The notes: generated from the sequence alone by a model not told the origin. Counted from the first letter of the stretch, positions 16,432 through 26,918 are shown. The stretch: 45,865 nt of DNA from Proteiniclasticum sediminis (GCF_018128025.1 NZ_JAGSCS010000019.1:1-45865); one strand, 5' to 3'. Translations and numbers: made by a program.

Positions 16432-17894
16432 CCTACCGAATCGGAATAGATATCGGCACCACCAGTCTGAAAGCGGTGCTTTTTGATGAGGCTCGGCGCA
16501 TCCTGGGCAAAGCGGAAGTGCCCTATGCCACGGAACATCCCCAGGAGGGGTTTTCCGAGCAGGATCCCGAAGGGATCCGGAAAGCCTTTGACGATGTTCT
16601 TGGGGAGCTTCTGGCCACATTTGACCCTTCCCGGGTGGAAAGCCTGTCCTTTTCGGGCGCCATGCACTCCCTGATCCTCCTGGATGGAGAAGGCCGGGCC
16701 TTGACCCCCAGCATCCTCTGGTCGGACAACCGGGCCTTGCCCCAGGTGGAGGAATTCAAAGCCCAGGGAGAAGCCCTGGGGCTCTATGAACGTACGGGAA
16801 CCCCCGTCCACCCCATGAGTCCTTTCTTCAAGCTGCGCTGGTTTTGGGCGAATACGGATCTTCAGGGGAAAACCGCCATGGCTGCGGACATTAAGGGGTA
16901 CCTCCTTTACCCGCTCCTTAACCAGTGGGTCATGGATTACTCCGTGGCTTCCGCCACGGGGCTCTTTAACCTCCATACGTTAGCCTGGGATCCCTGGGCC
17001 ATGGAAAGGGCAGGAATCACGGGGGATAAACTTCCCTTGGCCGTGGAAGGAAGTAGGGGGCTGCCGGTGACAAACCGCGCCTTTCTTCAGCGATGGGGTT
17101 TCCCGGAGCATCTGCTTCTTTATCCCGGAGCCAGCGACGGGGCTCTGGCGAATTTAGGATCGGGAGCCTTGGGATCGGGAGAAGCCACCATCACCGTGGG
17201 TACCAGCGGAGCGGTGCGCATGACGGTGGACCAGCCTTTTTTGGATCCTTTGGGCCGAACTTTCTGCTACTATCTCTCCCCGGGCCGCTACGTGGTGGGG
17301 GGAGCGGTGAACAATGGAGGAAACATCCTCCCCTGGCTGGCGGATCTTCTGGGGCTATCCCGGGAGGAGCTCTTCTCCCGGATTCCCCCATGCCTAAGCG
17401 AGGTTTTACCGGGAGCGAGCGGACTCGTCTTTTTGCCCTGGCTCCATGGGGAGCGGGCGCCTTACTGGGATGGCGGGCTTTCCGCCTCCTTTGTGGGACT
17501 TCGGCCCCAGCACGGGCCGGAAGAACTTCTTCGGGCAGCTTTGGAGGGGGTACTCTTTAATCTCCGTCAGGTGCTGGAGCTTCTTCAGGAGGTGGCAGGA
17601 CCTGCCACCCGGATTACCCTCACGGGGGGCTTTTTGGAGAATCCCCAGATGGCCCAGCTCCTGGCCGATGTGCTGGGACGGGAACTGGAGGTGGCCGATG
17701 CCAAGGAAAGCAGCTGCCTGGGGGCCATTCTCTTGGGAGAGAAAGCGGGCAGTTCCAAGGCTTTGGATCTGAAGCCGAAAATTCTGCGGCCCTCCCGAAA
17801 TCGCAAAGTTTATGATGGGCTCTATGAGGACTACTCCCGCTTAGCCCGGGTTTTCCTGTCCTGGCAGCAGGAAAAGAACCGAGAGAAAAAGTAA
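16428..17894 (+). CDS. gntK: Gluconokinase (FGGY family)
   Basis: The 488-aa FGGY carbohydrate kinase starts GIDIGTTS (6-13) and has SILWSDNRA, the TVGTSGAVRM phosphate loop, GERAPYWD and TGGFLENPQMAQLLADVLG. These match gluconokinases of the GntK/xylulokinase-like group. It should phosphorylate gluconate to 6-phosphogluconate, the substrate of the gnd product encoded just upstream. The ATG at 16428 follows AAGGAGG by 4 nt; the longer open frame upstream lies inside gnd. No gluconate permease accompanies it. A xylulokinase is the main alternative, but the pairing with gnd argues for gluconate. Confidence 0.87.
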   Translation: MTYRIGIDIGTTSLKAVLFDEARRILGKAEVPYATEHPQEGFSEQDPEGIRKAFDDVLGELLATFDPSRVESLSFSGAMHSLILLDGEGRALTPSILWSDNRALPQVEEFKAQGEALGLYERTGTPVHPMSPFFKLRWFWANTDLQGKTAMAADIKGYLLYPLLNQWVMDYSVASATGLFNLHTLAWDPWAMERAGITGDKLPLAVEGSRGLPVTNRAFLQRWGFPEHLLLYPGASDGALANLGSGALGSGEATITVGTSGAVRMTVDQPFLDPLGRTFCYYLSPGRYVVGGAVNNGGNILPWLADLLGLSREELFSRIPPCLSEVLPGASGLVFLPWLHGERAPYWDGGLSASFVGLRPQHGPEELLRAALEGVLFNLRQVLELLQEVAGPATRITLTGGFLENPQMAQLLADVLGRELEVADAKESSCLGAILLGEKAGSSKALDLKPKILRPSRNRKVYDGLYEDYSRLARVFLSWQQEKNREKK

Positions 17895-17909
17895 GGATAA
17901 ACGAAGAAT

Positions 17910-17967
17910 AACGAAACACCGCCCAGGAGAAATGCAGGGTAGCATGACTCCTGGGCGGTGTTTCGTT
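17910..17967. terminator. Shared bidirectional terminator
   Basis: A perfect 20-bp stem (arms 17910-17929 and 17948-17967) with an 18-nt loop lies between gntK and the convergent epimerase gene. It ends operons from both sides. Confidence 0.9.
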
Positions 17968-18834
17968 CTAGAGAATTTCGATACGGTGGGTGTAGGTGCG
18001 GGTTTCTCCGGGGAGAAGGATTTCATTGTCGGGCTTATTTAGAAAATCGCCGGTGAATCCTTCAAAGTCGGCGTGACCAAACCAGGGTTCCACACAAATG
18101 AAGGGAGCATCGCCGGGGGTGGTCCAGATGCCCAGGAAGGGGAACCCTTCGATATGGACCCGGACCCTGCGGGGATCCTGGGGCGAGGTGAGGGTCACAT
18201 GGCGAGATTTCAGGTGACGGAACACCAGGGCGTCCTCCTGGAAGATGGCTTTTTCCAGCTTCAGGAACCGGGTGTTCTCCCCCAGGGAATCTTCCTTCTC
18301 CAGAAGGAGGCCGTTTTCCAGATTGAGCTTTAAGGTCGAGAGCCTCTCCGGCTGCTCAAACTCCAGGGTGTAGGCGGAAAAGCCTTCCGGGGCGAAGGTG
18401 GTCCAAAAGGCCGGATGGGCGCCGATGGAGTAGGGCAGGGGGCTCTTTCCCGGGTTGGTCACCTCATAGGTGATGAGGACTTCCTGACCTTTTAGGGTGT
18501 AGAGGACATCCAGCTGGAAGGGGAAGGGAAACGTCGTCAGGGTCTCGGGGGTGGAGGTGAGGCGTAGCCTTGCGGTATCCTCCGTGGCGGAGACCACGGT
18601 GAAGGTGTGGTTTCGAGCGAAGCCGTGGCGCTTCAGGGGAAAGGTGTTTCCCTCGTGCCGGAGAACACCCCCCGCCAAAGAACCCACCACCGGAAAGAGC
18701 ACAGGAGAGGAGTAGCCCCAGTACCGGGTATCCCGGAGCAGGTATTCTCGTTCCTCCCGGTCTTTCAGGCTGGTCATTTCCGCAGCGGCTTCACCGATGT
18801 CCACAGTCAGATGTTCATTCTTCAGATGCACCAT
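17968..18834 (-). CDS. Aldose 1-epimerase family protein (LacX-like)
   Basis: The 288-aa galactose-mutarotase-fold protein has the conserved His in KRHGFAR, GAHPAFW with the second His, and VEPWFG with the catalytic-type Glu. The family interconverts alpha and beta anomers of free sugars or hexose 6-phosphates. AAAGGAAGGA lies before the ATG on the minus strand. It converges on the sugar operon and shares its terminator, so it is not in that operon, though it could supply the right anomer for it. The precise substrate cannot be read from the sequence. Confidence 0.85.
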   Translation of the reverse strand: MVHLKNEHLTVDIGEAAAEMTSLKDREEREYLLRDTRYWGYSSPVLFPVVGSLAGGVLRHEGNTFPLKRHGFARNHTFTVVSATEDTARLRLTSTPETLTTFPFPFQLDVLYTLKGQEVLITYEVTNPGKSPLPYSIGAHPAFWTTFAPEGFSAYTLEFEQPERLSTLKLNLENGLLLEKEDSLGENTRFLKLEKAIFQEDALVFRHLKSRHVTLTSPQDPRRVRVHIEGFPFLGIWTTPGDAPFICVEPWFGHADFEGFTGDFLNKPDNEILLPGETRTYTHRIEIL

Positions 18835-18965
18835 GGCAGTTCCTTCCTTTCAGGGGTTTGATAAGGATAATATAGCACTTTTTGGAAAGAATTTCGGATA
18901 TTTTTCCTTTTCTTTTGCTCATTGGGCCAAATTCCCATAATTCAGTAGTGAAAGGAGTTGATCAA

Positions 18966-19187
18966 ATGGCAGTATCAGTAGTACAAAGCTCAAAGGATCT
19001 CATCATGACCTTCGTGAGGGAGATCAAGGACGGAAAGGTGGTTTACGAGACCCGAAGGGTTCGAAACCTCAAGGTCAACGCTCTGCCCGAGGATGTGCAC
19101 CAGGTGGCCCAGAAGATCGTCACGCTCAGCGAGCAGGACGGCGGGGACATCCGGATCCAGGATGTCAGTTCCCTTATCACTCTGTAG
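18966..19187 (+). CDS. DUF1659 family protein
   Basis: The 73-aa protein (MAVSVVQSSKDLIMTF..., QDVSSLITL at the end) fits DUF1659, a small Firmicute family of unknown role. AAAGGAG lies 8 nt before the ATG at 18966; an earlier in-frame ATG has no ribosome site. It is followed after 20 bp by a DUF2922 gene, a pairing seen across Bacilli and Clostridia, usually with yvrJ. Confidence 0.85.
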   Translation: MAVSVVQSSKDLIMTFVREIKDGKVVYETRRVRNLKVNALPEDVHQVAQKIVTLSEQDGGDIRIQDVSSLITL

Positions 19188-19207
19188 CCGGTAGGAGGTA
19201 GAAACGC

Positions 19208-19417
19208 ATGAACACACTAACCATGACCTTCCTGAATAAGGAAGGAAAGAAGTACAGCCTGAGAGTTCAGAAAGTCCGTACGGACATCACCGAGACCGAG
19301 GTCCAGGACCTCATGGACACCATCCTGACGAAGAATCTCTTCTTCGAAGGGGTGAAGGAGCTGGATAGCGTCTTTGGCGCATCCATCAACCGGGAAGAGG
19401 ATCTCCTCCTCGCATAA
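19208..19417 (+). CDS. DUF2922 family protein
   Basis: The 69-aa protein has the DUF2922 pattern: NTLTMTFLNKEGKKYSLRV at the start, TETEVQDLMDTILTKNLF, and a hydrophobic end. GGAGGTAGAAACGC precedes the ATG. It forms a two-gene unit with the DUF1659 gene, closed by a terminator. Function unknown. Confidence 0.85.
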   Translation: MNTLTMTFLNKEGKKYSLRVQKVRTDITETEVQDLMDTILTKNLFFEGVKELDSVFGASINREEDLLLA

Positions 19418-19427
19418 GCCCACGAAG

Positions 19428-19457
19428 AAGGCCTCCCCTTTCAGGGGGGGCCTTTTT
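19428..19457 (+). terminator. Terminator after the DUF2922 gene
   Basis: An AAGGCC-T-CCCC arm pairs with GGGG-G-GGCCTT (one T-G pair), then TTTTTTG. Confidence 0.9.
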
Positions 19458-21176
<1,719 letters not shown>

Positions 21177-21187
21177 AAGCTCGTTTG

Positions 21188-21230
21188 ACATGGCAGAGGA
21201 TCAGTTCCTCTGCCATGTTTACTTTTATGG
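21188..21230 (+). terminator. Terminator after the permease gene
   Basis: A perfect 13-bp stem (ACATGGCAGAGGA and complement) with a 5-nt loop is followed by TTTACTTTTATGG. Confidence 0.85.
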
Positions 21231-21271
21231 TTCAAAAATAGGGGAACTGATAAGACCGAAGGGATTTCTTG

Positions 21272-21280
21272 TGGTATACT
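21272..21280 (+). promoter_or_regulatory. Extended -10 promoter before the GntR pair
   Basis: TGG-TATACT (hexamer 21275-21280) is an extended -10 without a clear -35. TGGTAT also forms the half-site of the palindrome at the frlB promoter, so autoregulation is possible. Confidence 0.45.
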
Positions 21281-21312
21281 TTTGATATGATAGAACAAGG
21301 ATGGATAAAGCG

Positions 21313-22086
21313 ATGGAAGAAAAGAAAAGAAGCAAATCCAGAAATGAGGCCCAGGAAGAGCTGGAGTATTATATCGAAGCTCAGGGGTTAAAGCCCCACG
21401 ATAAACTGCCGTCTGAGCGGGAGCTCAGTGAATACTTTGAAATGAACCGGTCTACGCTGCGTATGGCCATTCAGCGGATGGTGGATGAAGGAAAGCTTTA
21501 TAAAGGGGAGGGATCGGGAAATTACGTGGCAGAGCCCAAGATTGTGCGAAATCTGAAGACGATGGATTCCCTAACCAAGCTCATCGAACAAAATGGGAAA
21601 GAACTGCGAAATCAGGTCCTCAGTGCTACCGTTGTGGAAAGCAATAAACAGATCATGCAGAAGCTGAAAGTTCCCCTGGGGACGAAAATATTCCAGTTAT
21701 CTCGACTGCGATTCATCGGAGATGTTCCCTTCACTGTGGAAACCAGCATGATGGAGTACGCGCGCTTTCCCGGGATTGAAAAGATAGACTTCGAACATGA
21801 ATCGTTGTACCAGACCCTGGAAGAAGGATTTGGTATACACATTAGCAAGGGTACAGAGAAGCTAGCCCTTACTTTTGCCACAGAAGAAGAAGCGGTGCAA
21901 CTGCAGGTTCAGCCTGGGGATCCGATCTTTTTCATTAGCGGTATCGCTGAAGATGCAGAAGGACGCCCGGTGGAATATTTCCGATCTGTGGTACGGCCGG
22001 ATAAGATCAAGTTCTCCAGCATACTGGTGAAGGAGACAAGGGAAAAGGAGGGGGAGACTTATGGAATCACAGGAAATCACCTATAA
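21313..22086 (+). CDS. GntR/UTRA transcriptional regulator (first of two)
   Basis: The 257-aa protein has an N-terminal winged helix (LPSERELSEYFEMNRSTLRMAIQRM, shown here in part) and a C-terminal UTRA ligand domain ending PVEYFRSVVRPDKIKF. HutC-type GntR regulators of this kind repress catabolic operons until a substrate or phosphosugar binds. E. coli FrlR is such a protein. ATG 21313 is preferred because AAGGATGG lies 8 nt before it; ATG 21301 would overlap that site. The last 26 bp overlap the next regulator gene. Confidence 0.87.
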   Translation: MEEKKRSKSRNEAQEELEYYIEAQGLKPHDKLPSERELSEYFEMNRSTLRMAIQRMVDEGKLYKGEGSGNYVAEPKIVRNLKTMDSLTKLIEQNGKELRNQVLSATVVESNKQIMQKLKVPLGTKIFQLSRLRFIGDVPFTVETSMMEYARFPGIEKIDFEHESLYQTLEEGFGIHISKGTEKLALTFATEEEAVQLQVQPGDPIFFISGIAEDAEGRPVEYFRSVVRPDKIKFSSILVKETREKEGETYGITGNHL

Positions 22087-22789
22087 CTCGCCCATGTATC
22101 TTCAGCTTCGGGAAGTCATCCGTACGAAAATTGAAGATGGGGAGTATCAGCCGGGAATGGCGATCCCTTCAGAAAACGAACTGGCTGAAACTTATGGGAT
22201 TAACAGGATGACGGTGCGAAGCGCCATCGATACGCTCATTCGCGAAGGAATGCTGCTGTCGGTTCAAGGAAAAGGCGTCTTCGTCGTGGGGAAAAAACAT
22301 GAGCGAAACTTGGATATCCTCGAGGGGTTTACCCAGATTATGCGCTCCAAAAATTCCGAACCTAAATTCAAGATCCTCCAGAACAATGAACGGGAAGCGG
22401 GAAAGCTCTTTGCCAGGCTCTTTGGCATCAATCCGGAGGACCCGATCTACTACATTAAAAGAACCTGTTATGATAACAAGGAGCCGGTTTCCATCGAAGA
22501 GCTCTTCATCCCGGCATATCTTGTCCCCAAGTTCAAGGGGATTGATCTCACCGTTTTTTCCATCTACGAAATTTATGCTTTTTACCAGATCAATCTGGTG
22601 AAAGCCGTACAGACCCTGGATATCGCCAGGCTCAATCAGCGGGATGCCAAGATCCTGGATGAGGAATGTGATGCACCGGTCCTTCTTTTCGAGTGTATCA
22701 GCTATGATGACCGCGATCGCGTCATCGAATTTTCCCGAAGCTATACTCGCGGAGGAAAGAGCGACTATAGCGTTAACTTCACCCTTTGA
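22061..22789 (+). CDS. GntR/UTRA transcriptional regulator (second of two, FrlR-like)
   Basis: The 242-aa HutC-type regulator has a winged helix (IPSENELAETYGINRMTVRS) and a UTRA domain (EDPIYYIKRTCYDNKEPVSI, IEFSRSYTRGGKSDYSVNF). The ATG lies inside the end of the first regulator gene, 5 nt after AAGGAGGGGGAG, so the two are translated together. The two proteins are clearly different in sequence and may answer to different ligands. A terminator follows, then the frlB promoter, so one of them most likely controls the downstream operon. Confidence 0.88.
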   Translation: MESQEITYNSPMYLQLREVIRTKIEDGEYQPGMAIPSENELAETYGINRMTVRSAIDTLIREGMLLSVQGKGVFVVGKKHERNLDILEGFTQIMRSKNSEPKFKILQNNEREAGKLFARLFGINPEDPIYYIKRTCYDNKEPVSIEELFIPAYLVPKFKGIDLTVFSIYEIYAFYQINLVKAVQTLDIARLNQRDAKILDEECDAPVLLFECISYDDRDRVIEFSRSYTRGGKSDYSVNFTL

Positions 22790-22809
22790 GACAAATCAGG
22801 AGGTAAACC

Positions 22810-22838
22810 AGAAGACATCACCGGTGTCTTCTTTTTTT
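22810..22838 (+). terminator. Terminator between regulators and frlB operon
   Basis: AGAAGACA pairs with TGTCTTCT, followed by TTTTTTG. Confidence 0.85.
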
Positions 22839-22899
22839 GCCCCAGAGGGTCTAGGTAGCGGGGGCATCCGGAATATTGGTACAAAATTAAATAAACTTG

Positions 22900-22965
22900 T
22901 TGACCTGATTCGCAGGGTGTGATACCATTTCCTTGTAATGGTATAAAAACGTTTAAACATGTATA
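22900..22965 (+). promoter_or_regulatory. frlB operon promoter with operator candidates
   Basis: TTGACC (22900-22905), a 17-bp spacer and TACCAT (22923-22928) form the promoter. A perfect palindrome, ATACCATT-7 nt-AATGGTAT (22922-22944), covers the -10. GTTTAAAC (22951-22958) fits the GTnTAnAC consensus of HutC-type GntR regulators. Both sites are placed for repression by the regulators encoded just upstream. Which protein binds which site is inferred. Confidence 0.7.
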
Positions 22966-22984
22966 TTTAAATCAGGAGGAGATT

Positions 22985-23983
22985 ATGCTTAAATTTGATG
23001 AACAGAAACAGTATGCGAGTTTTGAGGGAGCTTTAAAGAAAAGATCAGAAATCGAGAAGATTGTGGATCAGGTATGGGAAAAGGGGTTTGACAATATTTT
23101 CTTCATCGGCATTGGCGGAACCTATGCATCAAGTATGCAAGTGGTTCAACACATCAAGGAGTTTAGTGCTATGCCGGCATTTGTGGAGCACGCTGCCGAG
23201 TATCTTACCACGGGAAACAAGGCACTGACCTCCAACTCCGTGGTGGTGTTCTCTTCCGTCAGTGGAACCACAGAGGAAGTCCTCGCGGCGCTGACTAAGA
23301 TCAAAAATGAAGTTGGAGCCACGGTCATTGGCTTTATTGACAAAGACAACACCCCCATGGGTTCGTTGGCGGATTACACCGTGATTTATCCCATGAATGA
23401 ACAGCTGAAGTTTTTCATGCTGGCGGATCGCTTCATGCAGAACCGTGGAGATTTTCCTGACTACGATGAACTCTATCATGAACTAGACCAGTATCTGCCG
23501 TCAGCGCTAGTAGAAGTCGAAAAATCAGCAGATGCTTTTGGACAGGCATTTGCAGAAAAGCATCATCTGGATACCATGCATTACTTCGTGGGGGCGGGAA
23601 ATCAGATGGGGGCTACATACTCCTATGCCATGTGTTATTGGGAAGAACAGCACTGGATTCGAACGAAATCCATTCATGCAGCGGAGTTCTTCCATGGGAT
23701 GCTGGAAATTGTCGATCGGGATACCAACGTTACCGTGTTTTTAGGTGAAGACAGCCAGAGACCGCTGGCGGAGCGAGTGGCAGCTTTCCTTCCCCGAATT
23801 TGCGGAAATGCATCGTTCATTGACACAAAGGATTATGAGCTAAAGGGGATCAGCGAAAAATTCAGAGGTCATATTTCCCACTTGGTAATGATGGCTGTGA
23901 CACGCAGAATCGATGCTCATTTGGAAAAGATCAACTGTCATCCGGTGGAGATTCGCCGATATTATCGTCGACTGAACTACTAG
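22985..23983 (+). CDS. frlB: Fructoselysine-6-phosphate deglycase-like SIS protein
   Basis: The 333-aa double-SIS-domain protein has FIGIGGTYASSMQVVQHIKE in the first sugar-phosphate site, SSVSGTTEEVLAAL, and HAAEFFHGMLEI in the second domain. Its C-terminus, VEIRRYYRRLNY, closely resembles the ERRYYGGLVEY end of E. coli FrlB. The enzyme splits fructoselysine 6-phosphate into glucose 6-phosphate and lysine. AGGAGGAG lies before ATG 22985; the longer open frame upstream contains the promoter. It is first in a seven-gene operon. Other glycated amines or glucosamine-type substrates are possible alternatives. Confidence 0.87.
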   Translation: MLKFDEQKQYASFEGALKKRSEIEKIVDQVWEKGFDNIFFIGIGGTYASSMQVVQHIKEFSAMPAFVEHAAEYLTTGNKALTSNSVVVFSSVSGTTEEVLAALTKIKNEVGATVIGFIDKDNTPMGSLADYTVIYPMNEQLKFFMLADRFMQNRGDFPDYDELYHELDQYLPSALVEVEKSADAFGQAFAEKHHLDTMHYFVGAGNQMGATYSYAMCYWEEQHWIRTKSIHAAEFFHGMLEIVDRDTNVTVFLGEDSQRPLAERVAAFLPRICGNASFIDTKDYELKGISEKFRGHISHLVMMAVTRRIDAHLEKINCHPVEIRRYYRRLNY

Positions 23984-24002
23984 GATACTGGGGGGAAGAA
24001 AA

Positions 24003-24812
24003 ATGAGGGCAGCCATGATGGGGGACAATTGCTTCGATGTGTACGAACGGCTAGGACGGGCTTATCCCACTGGAAATGTTGTCGATACGGGGGTGAATCT
24101 CAGAAAGCTGGGCGTGGAGGTCTCCATTCTTAGTGCTACGGGTTCAGATTTTCGTGGTCAGATGATGCGGGAAACGCTGGGGAAATTAGATCTGGATCTC
24201 TCTCACCTGAAAGTCCTGGAAGGAAAAACCGCCGTGACTTACATGGACATGGAGGACAATGACCGGATCCACGGAGAATATGATGAAGGAGTCCTGGGCA
24301 AAATGCAGTTTGATCTGGAGGATCAGCGCTTTGCCCTGGATCATGATCTTATTCATAGTGCCTTATGGGGAAAAGCGGACCAAGCACTTTGCGAAATCCG
24401 CAAGCAAAGCTCAATCCCCATCAGCTTTGACTTTGCAGACCGGTTGGACCATCCTCTGGTGGAAGCTATGGAAGGAATCGTAGATTACGGCTTTTTTTCT
24501 TACAAGGGACAAAGGGATTCCTGGATAGAAGCGTTCTTAAAGCAAAGGGTGGAGAAAGGCATGCGCCAAGCCATAGCCACCTTCGGAAAGTCCGGAAGTT
24601 TGGTTTATGATGGGGAGCATTACCATGAGTTTGGGATTTTCCCGGCAAAAGTGGTGAATACGGTGGGAGCGGGCGACAGCTATATCGCGGGCTACTTATA
24701 TGGCTTACTGCAGAACTGGCCCATCCATGAATGTCAGAAACTGGGGGCTAAGGTGGCAGCACAGGTAGTGGCTGTCTTTGAGCCCTGGGGGGAAGGAGAA
24801 TTGTACAGATGA
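24003..24812 (+). CDS. PfkB-family kinase, diverged FrlD paralogue
   Basis: The 269-aa ribokinase-fold protein resembles fructoselysine 6-kinase: MGDNCFDVY at the start, YDEGVLG, and TVGAGDSYIAGYL with catalytic Asp225. It departs at the substrate-binding GGN motif, which reads PTGNVVDTG instead of PGGNPVNVA, and at its C-terminus, which lacks the GAW end of FrlD. It probably phosphorylates C6 of a glycated amine different from the one handled by the second kinase (26921). Its 3' end overlaps frlC by 4 bp. A GGGGGGAAG ribosome site precedes the start. Confidence 0.82.
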   Translation: MRAAMMGDNCFDVYERLGRAYPTGNVVDTGVNLRKLGVEVSILSATGSDFRGQMMRETLGKLDLDLSHLKVLEGKTAVTYMDMEDNDRIHGEYDEGVLGKMQFDLEDQRFALDHDLIHSALWGKADQALCEIRKQSSIPISFDFADRLDHPLVEAMEGIVDYGFFSYKGQRDSWIEAFLKQRVEKGMRQAIATFGKSGSLVYDGEHYHEFGIFPAKVVNTVGAGDSYIAGYLYGLLQNWPIHECQKLGAKVAAQVVAVFEPWGEGELYR

Positions 24813-25630
24813 AAATTGGACTGTTTACCAGCGGGTATCAGCGGAATCCTTTGGAGCACGCCTTTGAAGATGCCAAACGGTTCGGCTATGACTATGTGGA
24901 GCTTTGGGGGGGCCGCCCCCATGGATTTGCTCCGGATCTGAAAGCCGGAGATCTGGATGTGGTGAAGCGTCTCATCCAGAGGTATGAAATGCCGGTGCGA
25001 GGATATACCCCGGAGCATAATGCCTATCCCTACAATTTTATGTTAGGCTCAGAATCCATGCGTGTAGACTGTGTATCATACCTAAAAACCTGTATGGACA
25101 TGGGGAAAGCCCTGGGAGCGGAGTTTACCATGATCAGTCCTGCCCATGGAGGATACTACACTACCCATGAGGAAATGTGGGGACGATTAGTCCGTACAGT
25201 GCAGGAGCTTGCCGATTATGCAGACCATCTGCAGCATACCCTCATTGTGGAAGCCCTGACACCCTTTGAAACCAACGTGATTAAATCTCCCCAGGAACTG
25301 TCAAGACTCATGAAGGAAGTTGAGACGCCTTATTTGGCAGCCATGTGTGATGTCGTGCCGCCATCGGTCCAAGGAGAAAGCATCATGCCGTACTTCTCGC
25401 TACTTGGGGAGAAGATGCGGCATCTTCATCTCGTGGATGCTCGACCGGGCGAAGATACCCACTATGTTCCCGGGGACGGAATCCTGCCGCTGAAGGAACT
25501 GCTGGCGGAAATCAAAACCACGGGGTATGAGGGCACAGCCACCATTGAACTCGTAACGAACTATATTCAGGAACCGAGACTTCATGCTCGCCGAGCTGTG
25601 GAGAATCTTCGAAGGCTCATGGAGGAGTAA
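24809..25630 (+). CDS. frlC: Fructoselysine/psicoselysine 3-epimerase
   Basis: The 273-aa TIM-barrel sugar epimerase closely follows E. coli FrlC: ELWGGRPHGFAPDLKAG, GYTPEHNAYPYNFMLG, a metal-ligand Glu in IVEALTPFETNV, HLHLVDARPGEDTHYVPGDG and ATIELVTNYIQEPRLHARRA. FrlC interconverts fructoselysine and psicoselysine, widening the substrate range of the pathway. This is the most confident frl assignment in the locus. It is coupled to the upstream kinase by an ATGA overlap. Confidence 0.9.
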   Translation: MKIGLFTSGYQRNPLEHAFEDAKRFGYDYVELWGGRPHGFAPDLKAGDLDVVKRLIQRYEMPVRGYTPEHNAYPYNFMLGSESMRVDCVSYLKTCMDMGKALGAEFTMISPAHGGYYTTHEEMWGRLVRTVQELADYADHLQHTLIVEALTPFETNVIKSPQELSRLMKEVETPYLAAMCDVVPPSVQGESIMPYFSLLGEKMRHLHLVDARPGEDTHYVPGDGILPLKELLAEIKTTGYEGTATIELVTNYIQEPRLHARRAVENLRRLMEE

Positions 25631-25632
25631 CG

Positions 25633-26496
25633 ATGTTTATAGATGTTCATGTACACCCTGACTTCTATGAGGAGATTCAGCAAAGCAAATCCCATCAGGA
25701 GCTGCGTCATGAATCTTTGGGAATCTTTAAGAATGGATTTGCATCGCACCAGCATCTTCGGAATCAGATGCATTGTGCGGGACTTGACCGGATGTGCCTC
25801 TGGGCGCAGGATTATTCTGAAGGGACCAAAGCACCCTTGGTATCCAATGAAGAAGTGGCACTTCTGGCTTCCAATCACCCGGATCAGTTTTGGGGTATTG
25901 CCAGTGTTGATCCCCGGGATCCCCACGCGGCAGAGAAACTTGAGTATGCCTATGCTAAGCTGGAACTGAAGGGGCTGGCACTTCATTTGGGACGGCTTCA
26001 AATGGACCCGCTGGATGACCGGCTCATCGATCTGTATGACATATGCCTTCGCCACAATCGGCCGATATTTTTTCAGTGCGGGATGACGATGGAAAAAGAG
26101 GCTATCGCTTCCTATACACATCCGCTTCAGTACGAACCCCTTTTGATGCGCTTTGATAAACTGAGAGTCTGCCTTACGCAGGTGGGGTGGCCTTGGGTGA
26201 AGGAGACTGCCATGCTGCTCCTTAAATATCCCCAGGCTTATACGGATACCGCACTTCTTTACTTCGATAGTGCCCAGGAGTTTTACACTGAGGTTTTCAC
26301 TCGGGAGTTGCCCATGACATGGCTGGATCGCAGTTTGCGGCATCAGGTGATGTTTGGAAGCGCTAATCCCAGATTCGAACAGATCCGAATGGCCAGGGCA
26401 CTGAAGAGTCTCGGACTTCGGGAGAGCACATTGGAGCTGATTCAGGCGCAGAACGCCCTGGAATTTTTTGGAATGAAGGCGGTGACTTCATGGTAG
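25633..26496 (+). CDS. Amidohydrolase_2-type metal-dependent hydrolase
   Basis: The 287-aa protein starts MFIDVHVHPDF, so His6 and His8 give the metal HxH motif. Later parts fit the PF04909-type TIM barrel: GLALHLG, RPIFFQCG, QVGWPWVKETAMLLLKYPQ and GSANPRFEQIRMARAL. In the usual family the last motif is G.D.P with an Asp ligand; here it reads GSANP, so that Asp is Asn. Members hydrolyse or decarboxylate small molecules. No such enzyme is part of E. coli frl. Two bp separate it from frlC and its 3' end overlaps yjbQ by 7 bp, so it is firmly in the operon. Substrate unknown. Confidence 0.8.
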   Translation: MFIDVHVHPDFYEEIQQSKSHQELRHESLGIFKNGFASHQHLRNQMHCAGLDRMCLWAQDYSEGTKAPLVSNEEVALLASNHPDQFWGIASVDPRDPHAAEKLEYAYAKLELKGLALHLGRLQMDPLDDRLIDLYDICLRHNRPIFFQCGMTMEKEAIASYTHPLQYEPLLMRFDKLRVCLTQVGWPWVKETAMLLLKYPQAYTDTALLYFDSAQEFYTEVFTRELPMTWLDRSLRHQVMFGSANPRFEQIRMARALKSLGLRESTLELIQAQNALEFFGMKAVTSW

Positions 26497-26918
26497 AGCA
26501 TAAGATTTTGAATCTTGTCACCAATGAATACAACCAATGGATCCGAATCACAGATTCCGTAGAGGAGATGCTTCAAAATTCATCCGTCAAAAATGGAGTC
26601 ATTTATGTGATCACGAAGCACACTACCACGGGCATTACAGTAAATGAGGCCCTGGAATGTCTGGAAAGCGACCTCCAGGATCTCCTGAACCGGCTTGCTC
26701 CGGAGAATCATCCTTATGCCCATGCCCGGATGCTAAGGAGCTACGGCTCCACCGCGGGAAACCCCAGCGGTCACCTGAAAAGTCACATCACCGGGAATCA
26801 CTGCTGCTTTCCGGTGATCGAGGGTCGGATCATCCGAGGCGAGGCACAAGAAATCTATTTCTGCGAATTTGACGGACCTGCGGTTCGGCAGGTCAGTATA
26901 ACATTGATGGGAGAATAA
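26490..26918 (+). CDS. yjbQ: YjbQ/UPF0047 family protein
   Basis: The 142-aa protein has the family signature VITKHTTTGITVNEA, the HARMLRSYGST/GHLKSHITG region and IYFCEFDGPAVRQV. Members form trimers with a conserved His site and have weak thiamine-phosphate-synthase-like activity; the true role is unsettled. Its place inside an Amadori operon is unusual. It is translationally coupled to the upstream hydrolase and lies 2 bp before the second kinase gene. Confidence 0.88.
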   Translation: MVEHKILNLVTNEYNQWIRITDSVEEMLQNSSVKNGVIYVITKHTTTGITVNEALECLESDLQDLLNRLAPENHPYAHARMLRSYGSTAGNPSGHLKSHITGNHCCFPVIEGRIIRGEAQEIYFCEFDGPAVRQVSITLMGE

